A DNA stretch of 64,000 nt from Pseudobacter ginsenosidimutans (GTDB taxonomy: Bacteria > Bacteroidota > Bacteroidia > Chitinophagales > Chitinophagaceae): NCBI RefSeq assembly GCF_007970185.1, contig NZ_CP042431.1:6679342-6743341 (forward strand), in the 5' to 3' direction. This document shows positions 25,597 to 35,046 of this stretch, piece by piece. Positions within the stretch are counted from its first letter, which is position 1. Each line of letters begins with the position of its first letter. A program made the translations under genes and the position numbers. The notes under the pieces were generated by a model that was not told the origin of the DNA, made no database searches, and saw only the letters and a list, made by a program, of their open reading frames with translations.

Positions 25597-27843
25597 ATGG
25601 ATAAACTGATTTATCTGGTTCCCGCGATGGGTGTTCTCGGGCTCCTGTACACGTTGGTAAAATTCAAATGGGTTTCCCAACAGGACGCTGGTAGTGATCG
25701 GATGAAAGAGATCTCCACCTATATCGCCGACGGCGCCATGGCCTTTCTGAAAGCAGAATGGAAGATCCTGGCTTACTTTGTAGTGATCGTAGCCCTTCTC
25801 CTCGGATTCATGGCCAGTTCCAATCCGCACTCACACTGGTCAATCGCCATTGCATTTGTTATCGGAGCATTTTTCAGCGCCCTTGCTGGTTTCATCGGTA
25901 TGCGCGTTGCCACCAAGGCCAACGTTCGCACCGCCAATGCTGCCCGCACCAGTCTGAAGAAAGCCCTCTCCGTTTCCTTCACAGGAGGTTCCGTAATGGG
26001 ACTGGGTGTAGCCGGTCTGGCTGTACTCGGCCTGGGCGGTCTCTTCATCATAGTAAAGGCCCTGCTGGTTCCCGATGGTTCTTCCGTGAACAGTGCAGAC
26101 ATGGTGAAAGCCATCGAAGTACTCACAGGTTTCTCCCTCGGTGCTGAATCAATCGCACTCTTCGCCCGCGTGGGCGGAGGTATCTACACCAAGGCTGCCG
26201 ACGTTGGCGCCGACCTCGTAGGTAAAGTGGAAGCAGGCATTCCTGAAGATGATCCGCGCAACCCTGCCACCATCGCCGATAACGTAGGCGATAACGTGGG
26301 CGACGTTGCCGGTATGGGAGCCGACCTCTTCGGTTCCTATGTGGCTACTGTGCTGGCCACAATGGTACTCGGGCAGGAAACCATTGCAGTTGATGCATTC
26401 GGTGGACTGAGCCCCATTCTTCTTCCGATGCTGATTGCCGGTATCGGTATCCTCTTCTCTATTGTGGGAACCTGGTTCGTTCGCATCAGCGATTCAGCCG
26501 GTATCAGCACAGACGCTGTTCAGAAAGCCCTTAACATGGGTAACTGGGGTTCGATCGTGCTCACCGCCATCGCTTCTGTTGGACTGGTTTACTGGATCCT
26601 TCCTGAAACGATGAGCCTCCGCGGACATGAGTTCACCAAATGGGGTGTACTCGGCGCCATCGGTGTGGGTCTCGCAGTAGGCACACTCATGAGCATCATC
26701 ACTGAATACTATACGGCAATGGGTAAACGCCCGGTGATGAGCATCGTTCGTCAGTCAGGCACCGGACATGCCACCAACGTGATCGGTGGTCTGGCAGTAG
26801 GTATGGAATCTACCCTCCTGCCCATCCTCGTACTGGCAGGCGGTATCTATGGTTCTTATGCCTGCGCAGGCCTGTATGGCGTTGCCATCGCTGCTGCCGG
26901 TATGATGGCCACCACTGCGATGCAGCTGGCGATCGACGCCTTCGGTCCTATCGCAGACAACGCAGGTGGTATTGCTGAAATGAGCGAGCTCCCCAAAGAA
27001 GTGCGTGAAAAGACTGATGTACTGGATGCAGTAGGTAACACAACTGCGGCTACTGGTAAGGGTTTTGCCATCGCTTCCGCAGCGCTCACCGCTCTTGCAC
27101 TCTTCGCAGCTTATGTAGGCGTGATCAAGAACAATGGTTACGATCTCGGAGACGCTATCAATATTTATAAAGCCGATGTTCTGGCTTCACTCTTCGTAGG
27201 AGCAATGATCCCCTTCATTTTCTCCGCACTCGCCATCAGGGCGGTGGGAGAAGCAGCCATGAGTATGGTGGAAGAAGTACGCCGCCAGTTCCGCGAGATC
27301 CCAGGCATCATGGAAGGAAAAGGCAAACCTGAGTACGACAAATGCGTGGCCATCTCTACAGACGCATCTATTAAAAAGATGATGCTGCCCGGCGCAATCG
27401 CTATCCTCTCTCCATTGATCATGGGCTTTGCTTTCGGTCCTGAAGCACTCGGAGGTTTCCTCGCAGGCGCTACCGTGAGCGGTGTACTGATGGGTATGTT
27501 CCAGAACAATGCCGGTGGCGCATGGGACAATGCAAAGAAATCTTTCGAGAAAGGCGTTGAGATCAACGGACAGATCTATTACAAAAAATCAGAACCGCAT
27601 AAAGCATCTGTTACAGGTGATACCGTAGGTGATCCGTTCAAAGACACTTCCGGTCCTTCCATGAACATCCTCATCAAACTGATGTCGATCGTTTCACTGG
27701 TAGTGGCACCCACGCTGGCGCAGATCCATGGTTACGGCATTCCTGAAGTGAAAGCTCCAGCCCAAAAAGTGGAAAACACTACCACTGCAAAGGCCGGAGT
27801 TATAGCTACAGCAGACAATGCCGTTGTTTATTCGACAAAATAA
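25597..27843 (+). CDS. hppA: Membrane-bound ion-translocating pyrophosphatase
   Basis: A 748-residue protein with about 16 membrane helices. It hydrolyses pyrophosphate and pumps H+ and/or Na+ out of the cytoplasm. The substrate and metal site is clear: [20 protein letters not shown], then the [17 protein letters not shown] stretch. The segment [10 protein letters not shown] has Ala and Gly where K+-independent enzymes have Lys and Thr, so a K+-dependent enzyme is predicted; such enzymes often pump Na+. The ATG at 25597 is preferred over an in-frame TTG two codons earlier. It is monocistronic. Confidence 0.96.
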   Translation: MDKLIYLVPAMGVLGLLYTLVKFKWVSQQDAGSDRMKEISTYIADGAMAFLKAEWKILAYFVVIVALLLGFMASSNPHSHWSIAIAFVIGAFFSALAGFIGMRVATKANVRTANAARTSLKKALSVSFTGGSVMGLGVAGLAVLGLGGLFIIVKALLVPDGSSVNSADMVKAIEVLTGFSLGAESIALFARVGGGIYTKAADVGADLVGKVEAGIPEDDPRNPATIADNVGDNVGDVAGMGADLFGSYVATVLATMVLGQETIAVDAFGGLSPILLPMLIAGIGILFSIVGTWFVRISDSAGISTDAVQKALNMGNWGSIVLTAIASVGLVYWILPETMSLRGHEFTKWGVLGAIGVGLAVGTLMSIITEYYTAMGKRPVMSIVRQSGTGHATNVIGGLAVGMESTLLPILVLAGGIYGSYACAGLYGVAIAAAGMMATTAMQLAIDAFGPIADNAGGIAEMSELPKEVREKTDVLDAVGNTTAATGKGFAIASAALTALALFAAYVGVIKNNGYDLGDAINIYKADVLASLFVGAMIPFIFSALAIRAVGEAAMSMVEEVRRQFREIPGIMEGKGKPEYDKCVAISTDASIKKMMLPGAIAILSPLIMGFAFGPEALGGFLAGATVSGVLMGMFQNNAGGAWDNAKKSFEKGVEINGQIYYKKSEPHKASVTGDTVGDPFKDTSGPSMNILIKLMSIVSLVVAPTLAQIHGYGIPEVKAPAQKVENTTTAKAGVIATADNAVVYSTK

Positions 27844-27867
27844 TCCTGGAAATTTTAAGGGATAAAC

Positions 27868-27898
27868 TTTGAAAATATCCCCGGGAATTTTATCTTTG
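27868..27898 (+). promoter_or_regulatory. Consensus Bacteroidota promoter
   Basis: TTTG at 27868-27871, 19 bases, then TATCTTTG at 27891-27898: an exact match to TTTG-N19-TAnnTTTG. Transcription should start near 27905. A terminator hairpin follows about 30 bp later, so the product could be a small RNA rather than the blaI message. Confidence 0.75.
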
Positions 27899-27904
27899 TC
27901 GTCC

Positions 27905-27967
27905 ATAACTAAGCACTATATCATACCAAATACCAAAAGTCCCTGTATTTCCATACGGGGACTTTTA
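27905..27967 (+). ncRNA. Candidate small RNA between hppA and blaI
   Basis: A transcript starting from the consensus promoter at 27868-27898 would run about 60 nt and end in the hairpin at 27935-27966. It has no start codon with a usable frame. This could also be a leader that attenuates blaI, or the 3' terminator of hppA lying by chance after a promoter. Inferred only from the promoter and hairpin arrangement. Confidence 0.4.
27935..27966. terminator. Hairpin terminator upstream of blaI
   Basis: AAAAGTCCCTGTAT pairs with ATACGGGGACTTTT (one T-G wobble) around TTCC. The 3' arm ends in TTTT and the next bases are ACATTTT. The stem is symmetrical and could act in either direction. Confidence 0.8.
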
Positions 27968-28071
27968 CATTTTAGTCCACTCCGTTCAACCTTCATATAC
28001 CACCATCTATTTAATATCCCATTGGTTTATCCACAATAGGGGGCAAATTGTAGGAGCTTGTTAACTTTTTA

Positions 28072-28089
28072 TTACGAAACATATCGTAA
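28072..28089 (+). promoter_or_regulatory. Probable BlaI operator
   Basis: A perfect inverted repeat TTACGA-N6-TCGTAA, 25 bp before the blaI start. BlaI/MecI repressors bind short dyads in front of their own operons, so this is the obvious candidate for autoregulation. Confidence 0.7.
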
Positions 28090-28114
28090 ATTGAGGCAAA
28101 TCATTTTATCGGTT

Positions 28115-28498
28115 ATGGCCAACACAAAAACCATCAAGCCCACAGAGAGCGAACTGGAGATACTGAATGTGCTGTGGGTAAAAGGAACAGCCAGTGTCCG
28201 CGAAGTACATGAGGAACTGCTGAAGTACAAAGAAGCAGGTTATACCACCACGCTCAAGCTGATGCAGATCATGCATGAAAAAGGACTGGTGAAAAGAGAT
28301 GACAGCGTGAAAACGCATATTTATCAGGCAACCGTGAGCCGGGAGAAAACCCAGAAGCACCTGGTGGGCAAGATGATCGATACGCTGTTCGGCGGATCGC
28401 CTACTGCCATGGTGATGCAGGCGCTGGGCAATCACAAAGCCTCTCCCGAAGAACTGGAAGCCATCCAGCAAATGATCAACAACCTGAAAAAACAATAG
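28115..28498 (+). CDS. BlaI/MecI/CopY family transcriptional repressor
   Basis: A 127-residue winged-helix repressor. The N-terminus (PTESELEILNVLWVKGTASV) and the recognition region (YTTTLKLMQIMHEKGLVKRD) are typical of BlaI. The C-terminal helices provide dimerisation and normally carry the site cut upon signalling. It is followed after 4 bp by an M56 peptidase gene, the standard sensor partner. The frame is open upstream, but the ATG at 28115 gives the family start and keeps the operator outside the gene. In Bacteroidota such pairs are common and are not always linked to beta-lactam resistance. Confidence 0.93.
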   Translation: MANTKTIKPTESELEILNVLWVKGTASVREVHEELLKYKEAGYTTTLKLMQIMHEKGLVKRDDSVKTHIYQATVSREKTQKHLVGKMIDTLFGGSPTAMVMQALGNHKASPEELEAIQQMINNLKKQ

Positions 28499-28502
28499 AA
28501 GG

Positions 28503-29507
28503 ATGAACCAAGTTTACCAATCCGCTTTCCTCAAAGCATTGGGATGGTCATTAATAGACAGCTTGTGGCAAATGGGACTGCTGTGGTTGTTATACGTAGT
28601 GCTGACTGCTAATGGAAAACGTTTTCAATCCCACCAGCGGCATAATATTGCCCTGTTATCACTCGCCGGAGGTTCACTCTGGTTCCTGGTTTCACTGGTG
28701 ATGAATTTTTACGAAGCCGCTGCCGAACCGGTTGTATACAACTGGTACCAGGGTGCAGCAGCTCCTGTAACAGATCACGGTTTCTTCGGCAATCTTTCCA
28801 GGAATATCGAATCAGCACTCCCCTTCCTGTCTATTGGCTATCTCCTTGCAGCGGTCTGGTTATTCATCCGTTTTTATTATCGTTATCTTCAAACACGTCA
28901 ATTACTGAAAGCTAAGATGGTAAAGGCCGCGCCTGAACTGCGCGTATTTCTCCAGCAGGCTGCAGCCCATATGGGCATCAATAAAAAAGTGGCGCTCTGG
29001 CTCTCTGCCGCCGCTGAAGCTCCCATGACACTGGGTTTCTGGAAACCCGTGATCCTGCTGCCCATCTCCATCGTGAATCATCTCAGCCTGGAGCAAACAG
29101 AAGCCATCCTGCTGCATGAGCTGAAACATATCAAACGCAACGATTATCTCATCAATATTTTAATGGCCTGTGCAGACGTGGTCCTGTTCTTCAATCCATT
29201 TGCACAATGGATCTCCGCCACCATCCGCCGCGAACGCGAGAACAGCTGCGACGACCTGGTACTGCAGTTCCGCTACGATCCCGCACAATATGCCACTTCC
29301 CTGCTGGTACTGGAGCAACAGCGCTCCGCCACACAACAGACGCTGGCAGTAGCCGCCACCGGGAGTAAAACACCCGCGCTTCTGCATCGTGTGAAACGCA
29401 TCCTCCACCAGGAACAGGTATGCCCCCCGTTAGTCAACGTATGGTGGCTTACCTGCTCACAGCTTTGCTGTTCGGATTCGTTGGTTTGTACAACCCGGGC
29501 AATGTGA
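28503..29507 (+). CDS. M56 family (BlaR1-like) peptidase, N-terminal part, frameshifted
   Basis: Membrane metallopeptidase that should sense a signal and act on the BlaI partner. Helices lie near 20-40, 45-62 and 100-120. The zinc site HELKH (205-209) and a following ERENSCDDLVL are intact. After LLHRVKRILHQEQV the frame runs into an unrelated tail (CPPLVNVWWLT...) and stops. The expected fourth helix (YLLTALLFGFVGLY) is present in the -1 frame just after a run of six C at 29423-29428. One missing C would explain the break. As it stands the protein is truncated. Confidence 0.85.
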   Translation: MNQVYQSAFLKALGWSLIDSLWQMGLLWLLYVVLTANGKRFQSHQRHNIALLSLAGGSLWFLVSLVMNFYEAAAEPVVYNWYQGAAAPVTDHGFFGNLSRNIESALPFLSIGYLLAAVWLFIRFYYRYLQTRQLLKAKMVKAAPELRVFLQQAAAHMGINKKVALWLSAAAEAPMTLGFWKPVILLPISIVNHLSLEQTEAILLHELKHIKRNDYLINILMACADVVLFFNPFAQWISATIRRERENSCDDLVLQFRYDPAQYATSLLVLEQQRSATQQTLAVAATGSKTPALLHRVKRILHQEQVCPPLVNVWWLTCSQLCCSDSLVCTTRAM

Positions 29508-30415
29508 TCGTCAATAAGATCTATCCCGTTGTGTTCAATACGGAAGCCGCGCCGCAGTTTGCCAGTTATGAGCCCGCTCCCGAAGAGAAGGAAGCTCCCA
29601 AAAAAGCTGCGACAGCCTCCAAACAGAAAAAAACCTGCGCTCCCGTTCAGCCCGTTGAAACACTTGAGCCTCTTCCATCACTTCATGTTCTCACAGCCAG
29701 CGAAGCAGAACAGTTACTCCGCCTCGCAGCCAGTATTGAGATCGCAGGTATGGTGGAACGCCAACTGGCAGAACAACAACGCCTCATAGAAGAACAACAG
29801 CGGCAGGCAGCAGCACAACAGCACCAGGTACAATTTCAGATCCAGATCACTGCTGTAAGTAACCAGCTAACTCTTGAAGCCAGGGATTTCACCCTCGCCA
29901 ATAACCAGGCCGCCGTTCTTTGTGAACCTGAGAACTCAGCAGAGATCAAGCCTTATGTTCCCCGTAACAGTTTCGCTTATCAATACATGCAGGACAGCTG
30001 CACTCCCAAAATATTTGCAGAGGCCAACAAACTGCAGGCTGAGGCCAGAGAAGCCATTACCCGTGCTATGACAGCATTGAAAGAAGTGGACCTGACCAGG
30101 CTGGAAAACGAACTGAAAGAGAAAGGCATCGAGCTCCACGCCAACCAGATCCGCCAGGAACTGCATAGGGCATTCATGGAGATCACTATGAAACGCCTCT
30201 GCGAAGGAGCCATCAATACTGCCGAAGATGTGCGCGCAATGTATGCGAAAGCACAGGCCGAATGGCAGAAAAAACTGGAAAACTTTCAGCGCGACCGCGC
30301 CAAAAAGCGTGTTGAACAGGATGCTTTACGCAGACAGATCGTGGAAGAGCGTCTGATGGAAAACGCGAAACCTGAATTGAAAAAAGCGATCAGGAACAAG
30401 TCCGTGGACATTTAA
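29420..30415 (+). CDS. C-terminal part of the M56 protein in the -1 frame
   Basis: Starting at the ATG that overlaps the preceding frame, 331 codons are open. The first 25 residues include a hydrophobic helix (YLLTALLFGFVGLYNP) that would be the fourth membrane helix of the M56 protein. The rest is a periplasmic, Gln/Glu-rich coiled-coil domain (about 90-150 and 215-320), a common extension in Bacteroidota M56 proteins. The start codon could be used independently, but the arrangement is better explained by a single-base deletion in the C tract or a sequencing error. Confidence 0.65.
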   Translation: MPPVSQRMVAYLLTALLFGFVGLYNPGNVIVNKIYPVVFNTEAAPQFASYEPAPEEKEAPKKAATASKQKKTCAPVQPVETLEPLPSLHVLTASEAEQLLRLAASIEIAGMVERQLAEQQRLIEEQQRQAAAQQHQVQFQIQITAVSNQLTLEARDFTLANNQAAVLCEPENSAEIKPYVPRNSFAYQYMQDSCTPKIFAEANKLQAEAREAITRAMTALKEVDLTRLENELKEKGIELHANQIRQELHRAFMEITMKRLCEGAINTAEDVRAMYAKAQAEWQKKLENFQRDRAKKRVEQDALRRQIVEERLMENAKPELKKAIRNKSVDI

Positions 30416-30421
30416 TCTTCA

Positions 30422-31444
30422 TCACCAGACATTCTTCGGGCACCAGCTCCCATATTTATTTCCGATGATGAACCCGATCATGAGCTCATGGGTTCCCTTA
30501 CTCACCGTACTCAAACGCGTGGTGGTGTAATCATATGCATAACCGATATTCAGGGCATTGGAAATATTCAGGCCCAACATCGCGGCAAAGCCCTCTCCCG
30601 TTCTGTAACTCACGCCTCCCCAGCAAAGGTCCAGGTATTGCAGTTTCAGGTTAAGGTCCGCCTGCACGGGCAGCGGCCGGATGTATTTCACCATCACCGA
30701 TGGCAGAAGATTGAACTCATCCGTGAGCAGGAAACGGTAACCAGTAGTCGCAAACAGGTGCGGCACCAGTTTTCCTTCAGTGGTTGTAACGCTATTGTCT
30801 GAAAACTTCAGCTTTTGCGGAATGATCTGCCGGGCCGACAGCCCCAGGAAATAATCCGCAGAATAGAGATAGACCCCTGCACTGAAATCCGGTCTGAAAT
30901 AATTGAGGCTCCTGTTCTCATATACTGCCGGGTCTACCGGCGTAACGATCCCGAAGTCCAGTTTTCCTGTATTCAATCGCAGATTATTTACTCCTGCTCC
31001 AAAGCCCGCTGCCAGGCTGGTTTTGGCGCTGATCCCCAGATGATAGGCATAGGTCAGGTATCCTGAGAAGCGGTTGAGCGGCCCCGTTTTATCGTTGATC
31101 ATCTGAATGCCGATACCATGATGTGGCTCCGCCGCGGTATAAGACTCCCAATATGCCTTCCCTCTCGGATTCTCACCGGGAATGCGGAATGAAGTGGGGG
31201 TAGTACGAAAGTCCTGCTTACCCAAAGGCATATGCGCAGTGAAGTAAGTGGTCACAGGAGCACCATCGATCCCCACCCACTGGTGGCGATGACTGACCTT
31301 GATATCAGTATAATTCTCGATGCCGGTCAGCGCTGGATTGAGGATATACTGGTTGAGCATGTACTGGGAATAATGCGGTTGCTGCTGTCCGTATACCAGC
31401 AATCGCATCAGGGAAAAAAGTAGAAATATAGAAAAGCATTTCAT
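30422..31444 (-). CDS. PorP/SprF family type IX secretion outer membrane protein
   Basis: A 340-residue protein with signal peptide and beta-barrel pattern. The mature N-terminus (QQPHYSQYMLNQYILNPALTG) is the family hallmark. PorP/SprF proteins work with type B C-terminal-domain cargo of the type IX secretion system, anchoring or guiding the exported protein. The gene directly upstream, ending 3 bp away, encodes exactly such cargo, which supports the pairing. Confidence 0.94.
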   Translation of the reverse strand: MKCFSIFLLFSLMRLLVYGQQQPHYSQYMLNQYILNPALTGIENYTDIKVSHRHQWVGIDGAPVTTYFTAHMPLGKQDFRTTPTSFRIPGENPRGKAYWESYTAAEPHHGIGIQMINDKTGPLNRFSGYLTYAYHLGISAKTSLAAGFGAGVNNLRLNTGKLDFGIVTPVDPAVYENRSLNYFRPDFSAGVYLYSADYFLGLSARQIIPQKLKFSDNSVTTTEGKLVPHLFATTGYRFLLTDEFNLLPSVMVKYIRPLPVQADLNLKLQYLDLCWGGVSYRTGEGFAAMLGLNISNALNIGYAYDYTTTRLSTVSKGTHELMIGFIIGNKYGSWCPKNVW

Positions 31445-31447
31445 GGA

Positions 31448-34400
31448 TCATCGTATGATGGTCACCGATCCTTTCAGCAATCCTTTGCCGGTTTTAGGAT
31501 CGATCACCCAGTAATAAGTACCTGCCGGCAGCAGGCTGCCATTCAATCTTCCATCCCAGGCACGGCCATAACCGGTGGAATGGAACACGCGCTGACCATA
31601 ACGGTTGAATACGTCCACCGTGCAATTTGGATAGGATTCCAGGTAAAGCAACACCCATGTTTCGTTGATACCATCACCATTGGGTGTGAACGCATTGGGC
31701 ACTACTACCTTCGGTAATACTTTCACCCAAACTTCATCGCTGGCCTTACAGCCATCCCTGCTCGAAACAACCAATGTATACCGTGAATCTTCTTTGGGAG
31801 ATACCGATGGCTGTGCGCGCGACGGGTCGCGAAACTGATCAGCAGGCAGCCAGGAATAACGGATCCCCTCACCTGTTCCGCTGCCATCGAGGACAGCAAC
31901 TCCATCCGGCAGAATGCCTTTGTCCGGCCCCGCATTGGCAGTGGGCGTCGGGTTCACGGTAATGGTTTGGGTGGCAGAAGCGCTGCATCCGTTGGCGGCC
32001 TGAAAGCGAAAACCCAGTGTATGCGTACCCGTACCTGCCACTGCAGGATGGAAATACCCTTGCGGGTCCATACCCGGTCCGGAGAAAACGCCATTGCCGG
32101 GAAAGCCCAGTGTTTCCCGGGCAGGAGGCACTAACGGCGGCGATTCCGCGCAAACCGGGCTCATGCCATCGAAAGCAACTACCGGACTGGCTTTTAGGGT
32201 AACCGTTCGCGTAAGGGTACCCAGACAGGCCTCCCCGGTATGGACTTCAAATACAATTTTATGATCACGCGTTGGAGGGTTATTGAAATCATCATACTTA
32301 TGCGCATACTGTTTACCGGGAGCCGGATCTTCATCCACTGTCTTAACGGTAGGGTCCCGGTCGTAGTCCCACCAGATACTCAGACTGCTCAGTTTTCCGC
32401 TCTGTATCCTGGAAGCTTCGCGGATCACCAGTTCCGAACTGGCGCAGAGCGCCCCGGCAGGCAACACGAAATCAGCAGCCTGCACCCTGCCGTTGACGGT
32501 AATTCTCTTTTGAATATTGGCCGCACAACCATCCTTCGAGGTCACCTGCAGGCGTACCTGGTAATTGCCTGACTGCGCATAAACATGACCGGGATGCTGG
32601 TCAGCCGACGTTTGATTATCACCGAATTGCCAAAGCCATTTGAATTGATCTTCCGAATGATCGGCAATGGAGCTGGAGTCGGAAAACTTAACCAGAGGAT
32701 CATCGATACACACCTCAGGAAATCCAAAGTTCACCTGCGGCAAAGGGTTCACCATAACGGTTTGCGATACCCGCTCACTCCGACACCCCCTGGCAGTGGT
32801 TACCTGCAGGCTGATCGTACGGCTGCCGGTTTCTTCATAGCGATGAGTTATCGGGTTACCGTTAGCAGCCCGCAGCGTTTGGCCGTCACCGAGATCCCAT
32901 TCCCAGGAACTCAGCCTGTCGCCAACACTGGTGGATGTACTGGCAATGCGGACAGACCGCTGCTCACAGACCGGGTCACGGAACTCAAAGGCGGCAGTTG
33001 GTGGCGGCGAAATGCGGAGCAGCCTCACAGCCGTATCGGAAGTGCAGCCGATATCAGTGGAAACAGCATGACGGATATTGTAATTGCCGGCAGCCGCATA
33101 CCGGATGACTTGATCTGCTGAGCCTGTAGACCTCCGGCCATCGCCATAACTCCAGAACCAATTGGTAAGTGGACGGCCATTGTCGCGGCTCGTTCCTTTT
33201 ATCAGTACATCATCTGTAATACATCCGTTATGTGTAACCGAAAAGCTGGCGACAGGTTTTTCAAAGACCTGGAAATCAAAGTTGATCAGCTGCTCACCTG
33301 TACAACCATCCGAAGTTGGATTTATCACCTGTATCCTGATAGCATAATTGCCCGGTCGGCTGATCCGGTGCTCTCTTTTCAGCCGGTACCGATAAAGCCT
33401 GACGCCTCCATCCACCAGCCAGGTTGAATCGTAAACCGGGTTATTGATCAGGGAATCCCGGATGCCGAGAGCATTCAATTCAGTCCCGAAGATCCAATGG
33501 ATCATGGCAGGCTGATATGGGAATGTCATGGCCAGGCCAAAAGGCGAGTTCCGGCAACTGGCCGGTATATTGATGGGCGAATGATCATTCTCAACGGTCA
33601 CATACTGGTGGAGATCGCTCAGGTTGGTGCCTGCCGAGTATCCATAGGATTCATTTTGACTGAAACCATAGGCGATGGCATTGAAGGGCGTATCGCAGGC
33701 AATTGTATGGGTACCCTGCTCCACCCGGATCTGCGCATAGGCATAACGGCTATCCACGGGATGGGGTTGAAAATCCGAAGCCCTGAACTGACCATCGAGC
33801 GTGAAACTATTGATAGCCGCCGGCTGGTTCTTCAACAACACATTGATAAAATGAATGGGGTTGGCATCGTTGATCAGCCGCATACTCAGCATCGTGGCAT
33901 GGGTGATCACCTGCTCCACCGGGTTCAGCAGGATCATTTCCGGGTCACCATTATTGGTGATCTCCCCGCAATTATTGTTGGTGAAATACTGGGCAACCAG
34001 GATGGGGCGATCACCCTCAATCACATGCGGCAGCGCATCATTGAACTCATAATAGAGATTGTTCCTGAAGGAAGCAGGATTTATCAGCACCCCGTCTACC
34101 CTAACCCGGGTACCGGGATCAGGACGAATGATCCGGTAATAATTTCCCGGACGGGTAGCGCTGGGAACGGTCAGGAATTTTCTGCCCCAGGTAGTTTTTG
34201 GATACAGTTGCTGAATGAGATTATCGCTGGAAGAAGGTACCGTTCCGCATCCGATCCCCAGCCTCCCGCTGCCCGAAAAGGCGGCTATCTTTTTACAATC
34301 GTTAGCGGAATTCCGGGTGCGGATAATGGAGCCCGTGAGATCGGTCCTCGACAAATAATTGAATACCTGGCCCCGGTTCAAACGAATGGTATACGCCTGC

Positions 34401-34954
34401 CCGGCAACCATCGAACCCGACAAACCGGTGGCTGCAGGAATGATCTCTACTTCGGTATTATCCTCGATGGCCACCACGAAAAAATAACTGTAAGAGCTCT
34501 CATTCGTTGGGCCCGGCTGAGCGATCTGAGTGAAGTTTACGGAGTAATATTCTCGGCCAATGGTACTGACAGGAAGGCACAAACTGGAGCCTGTGGCCAG
34601 GGCTGTGTAGATATGCGCATATACAACAACGGGATGCTCAGCCAGGATATGTATCCCCTTATTACTGATCCCCTCCTGGTTCAGGAATGCATCATGGGTT
34701 AGTTCAGGTACCACGGTTATCTGATTGGCCTTCACCTCAAATGTTCCGATAGTGATACCCATCGCCGGGATCTCTACCAGCACTTTTGTGTCCACATCCG
34801 AAGTAATATAAATATCCATCCCCGGCAAACTGGCCGTATACATTTGTTGATGGTTCCCGTAGCCGAGCCAGAACTCCTTCCCTTTATTGGTGAAGTCCTG
34901 CCCCCAGGCAAAAGAACAAAAAAGCAGACCGGCCAGCAGCAGGATTCTTGACAT
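31448..34954 (-). CDS. Large secreted adhesin-like protein with PKD domains and type B (CHU_C) sorting domain
   Basis: An 1168-residue exported protein. After the signal peptide, the N-terminal half (from DFTNKGKEFWLGYGNHQ to about 450) resembles the IgGFc-binding-type domain seen in Bacteroidota adhesins. Several PKD-like domains follow (for example WFWSYGDGRRS, WEWDLGDGQT, WLWQFGDNQT). The last 85 residues (PNAFTPNGDGINETW to the end) are the gliding-motility-associated C-terminal domain that directs secretion through the type IX system. It is transcribed with the PorP/SprF gene. The ligand is unknown. Confidence 0.93.
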   Translation of the reverse strand: MSRILLLAGLLFCSFAWGQDFTNKGKEFWLGYGNHQQMYTASLPGMDIYITSDVDTKVLVEIPAMGITIGTFEVKANQITVVPELTHDAFLNQEGISNKGIHILAEHPVVVYAHIYTALATGSSLCLPVSTIGREYYSVNFTQIAQPGPTNESSYSYFFVVAIEDNTEVEIIPAATGLSGSMVAGQAYTIRLNRGQVFNYLSRTDLTGSIIRTRNSANDCKKIAAFSGSGRLGIGCGTVPSSSDNLIQQLYPKTTWGRKFLTVPSATRPGNYYRIIRPDPGTRVRVDGVLINPASFRNNLYYEFNDALPHVIEGDRPILVAQYFTNNNCGEITNNGDPEMILLNPVEQVITHATMLSMRLINDANPIHFINVLLKNQPAAINSFTLDGQFRASDFQPHPVDSRYAYAQIRVEQGTHTIACDTPFNAIAYGFSQNESYGYSAGTNLSDLHQYVTVENDHSPINIPASCRNSPFGLAMTFPYQPAMIHWIFGTELNALGIRDSLINNPVYDSTWLVDGGVRLYRYRLKREHRISRPGNYAIRIQVINPTSDGCTGEQLINFDFQVFEKPVASFSVTHNGCITDDVLIKGTSRDNGRPLTNWFWSYGDGRRSTGSADQVIRYAAAGNYNIRHAVSTDIGCTSDTAVRLLRISPPPTAAFEFRDPVCEQRSVRIASTSTSVGDRLSSWEWDLGDGQTLRAANGNPITHRYEETGSRTISLQVTTARGCRSERVSQTVMVNPLPQVNFGFPEVCIDDPLVKFSDSSSIADHSEDQFKWLWQFGDNQTSADQHPGHVYAQSGNYQVRLQVTSKDGCAANIQKRITVNGRVQAADFVLPAGALCASSELVIREASRIQSGKLSSLSIWWDYDRDPTVKTVDEDPAPGKQYAHKYDDFNNPPTRDHKIVFEVHTGEACLGTLTRTVTLKASPVVAFDGMSPVCAESPPLVPPARETLGFPGNGVFSGPGMDPQGYFHPAVAGTGTHTLGFRFQAANGCSASATQTITVNPTPTANAGPDKGILPDGVAVLDGSGTGEGIRYSWLPADQFRDPSRAQPSVSPKEDSRYTLVVSSRDGCKASDEVWVKVLPKVVVPNAFTPNGDGINETWVLLYLESYPNCTVDVFNRYGQRVFHSTGYGRAWDGRLNGSLLPAGTYYWVIDPKTGKGLLKGSVTIIR

Positions 34955-35046
34955 GCAGGTGATCAGGAAGCGGGTAAGCAGTCGCCTTCCTGGTCCTCAA
35001 TATATAAAAAATATCAAATACAAATTTGTAGATATGCGTGGGCAGA

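Noticed and set aside
33497-34702. Open frame of 401 codons on the plus strand opposite the adhesin gene
   Set aside because: It lies antisense to the IgGFc-binding-like part of a well-supported gene and shows no recognisable motif.
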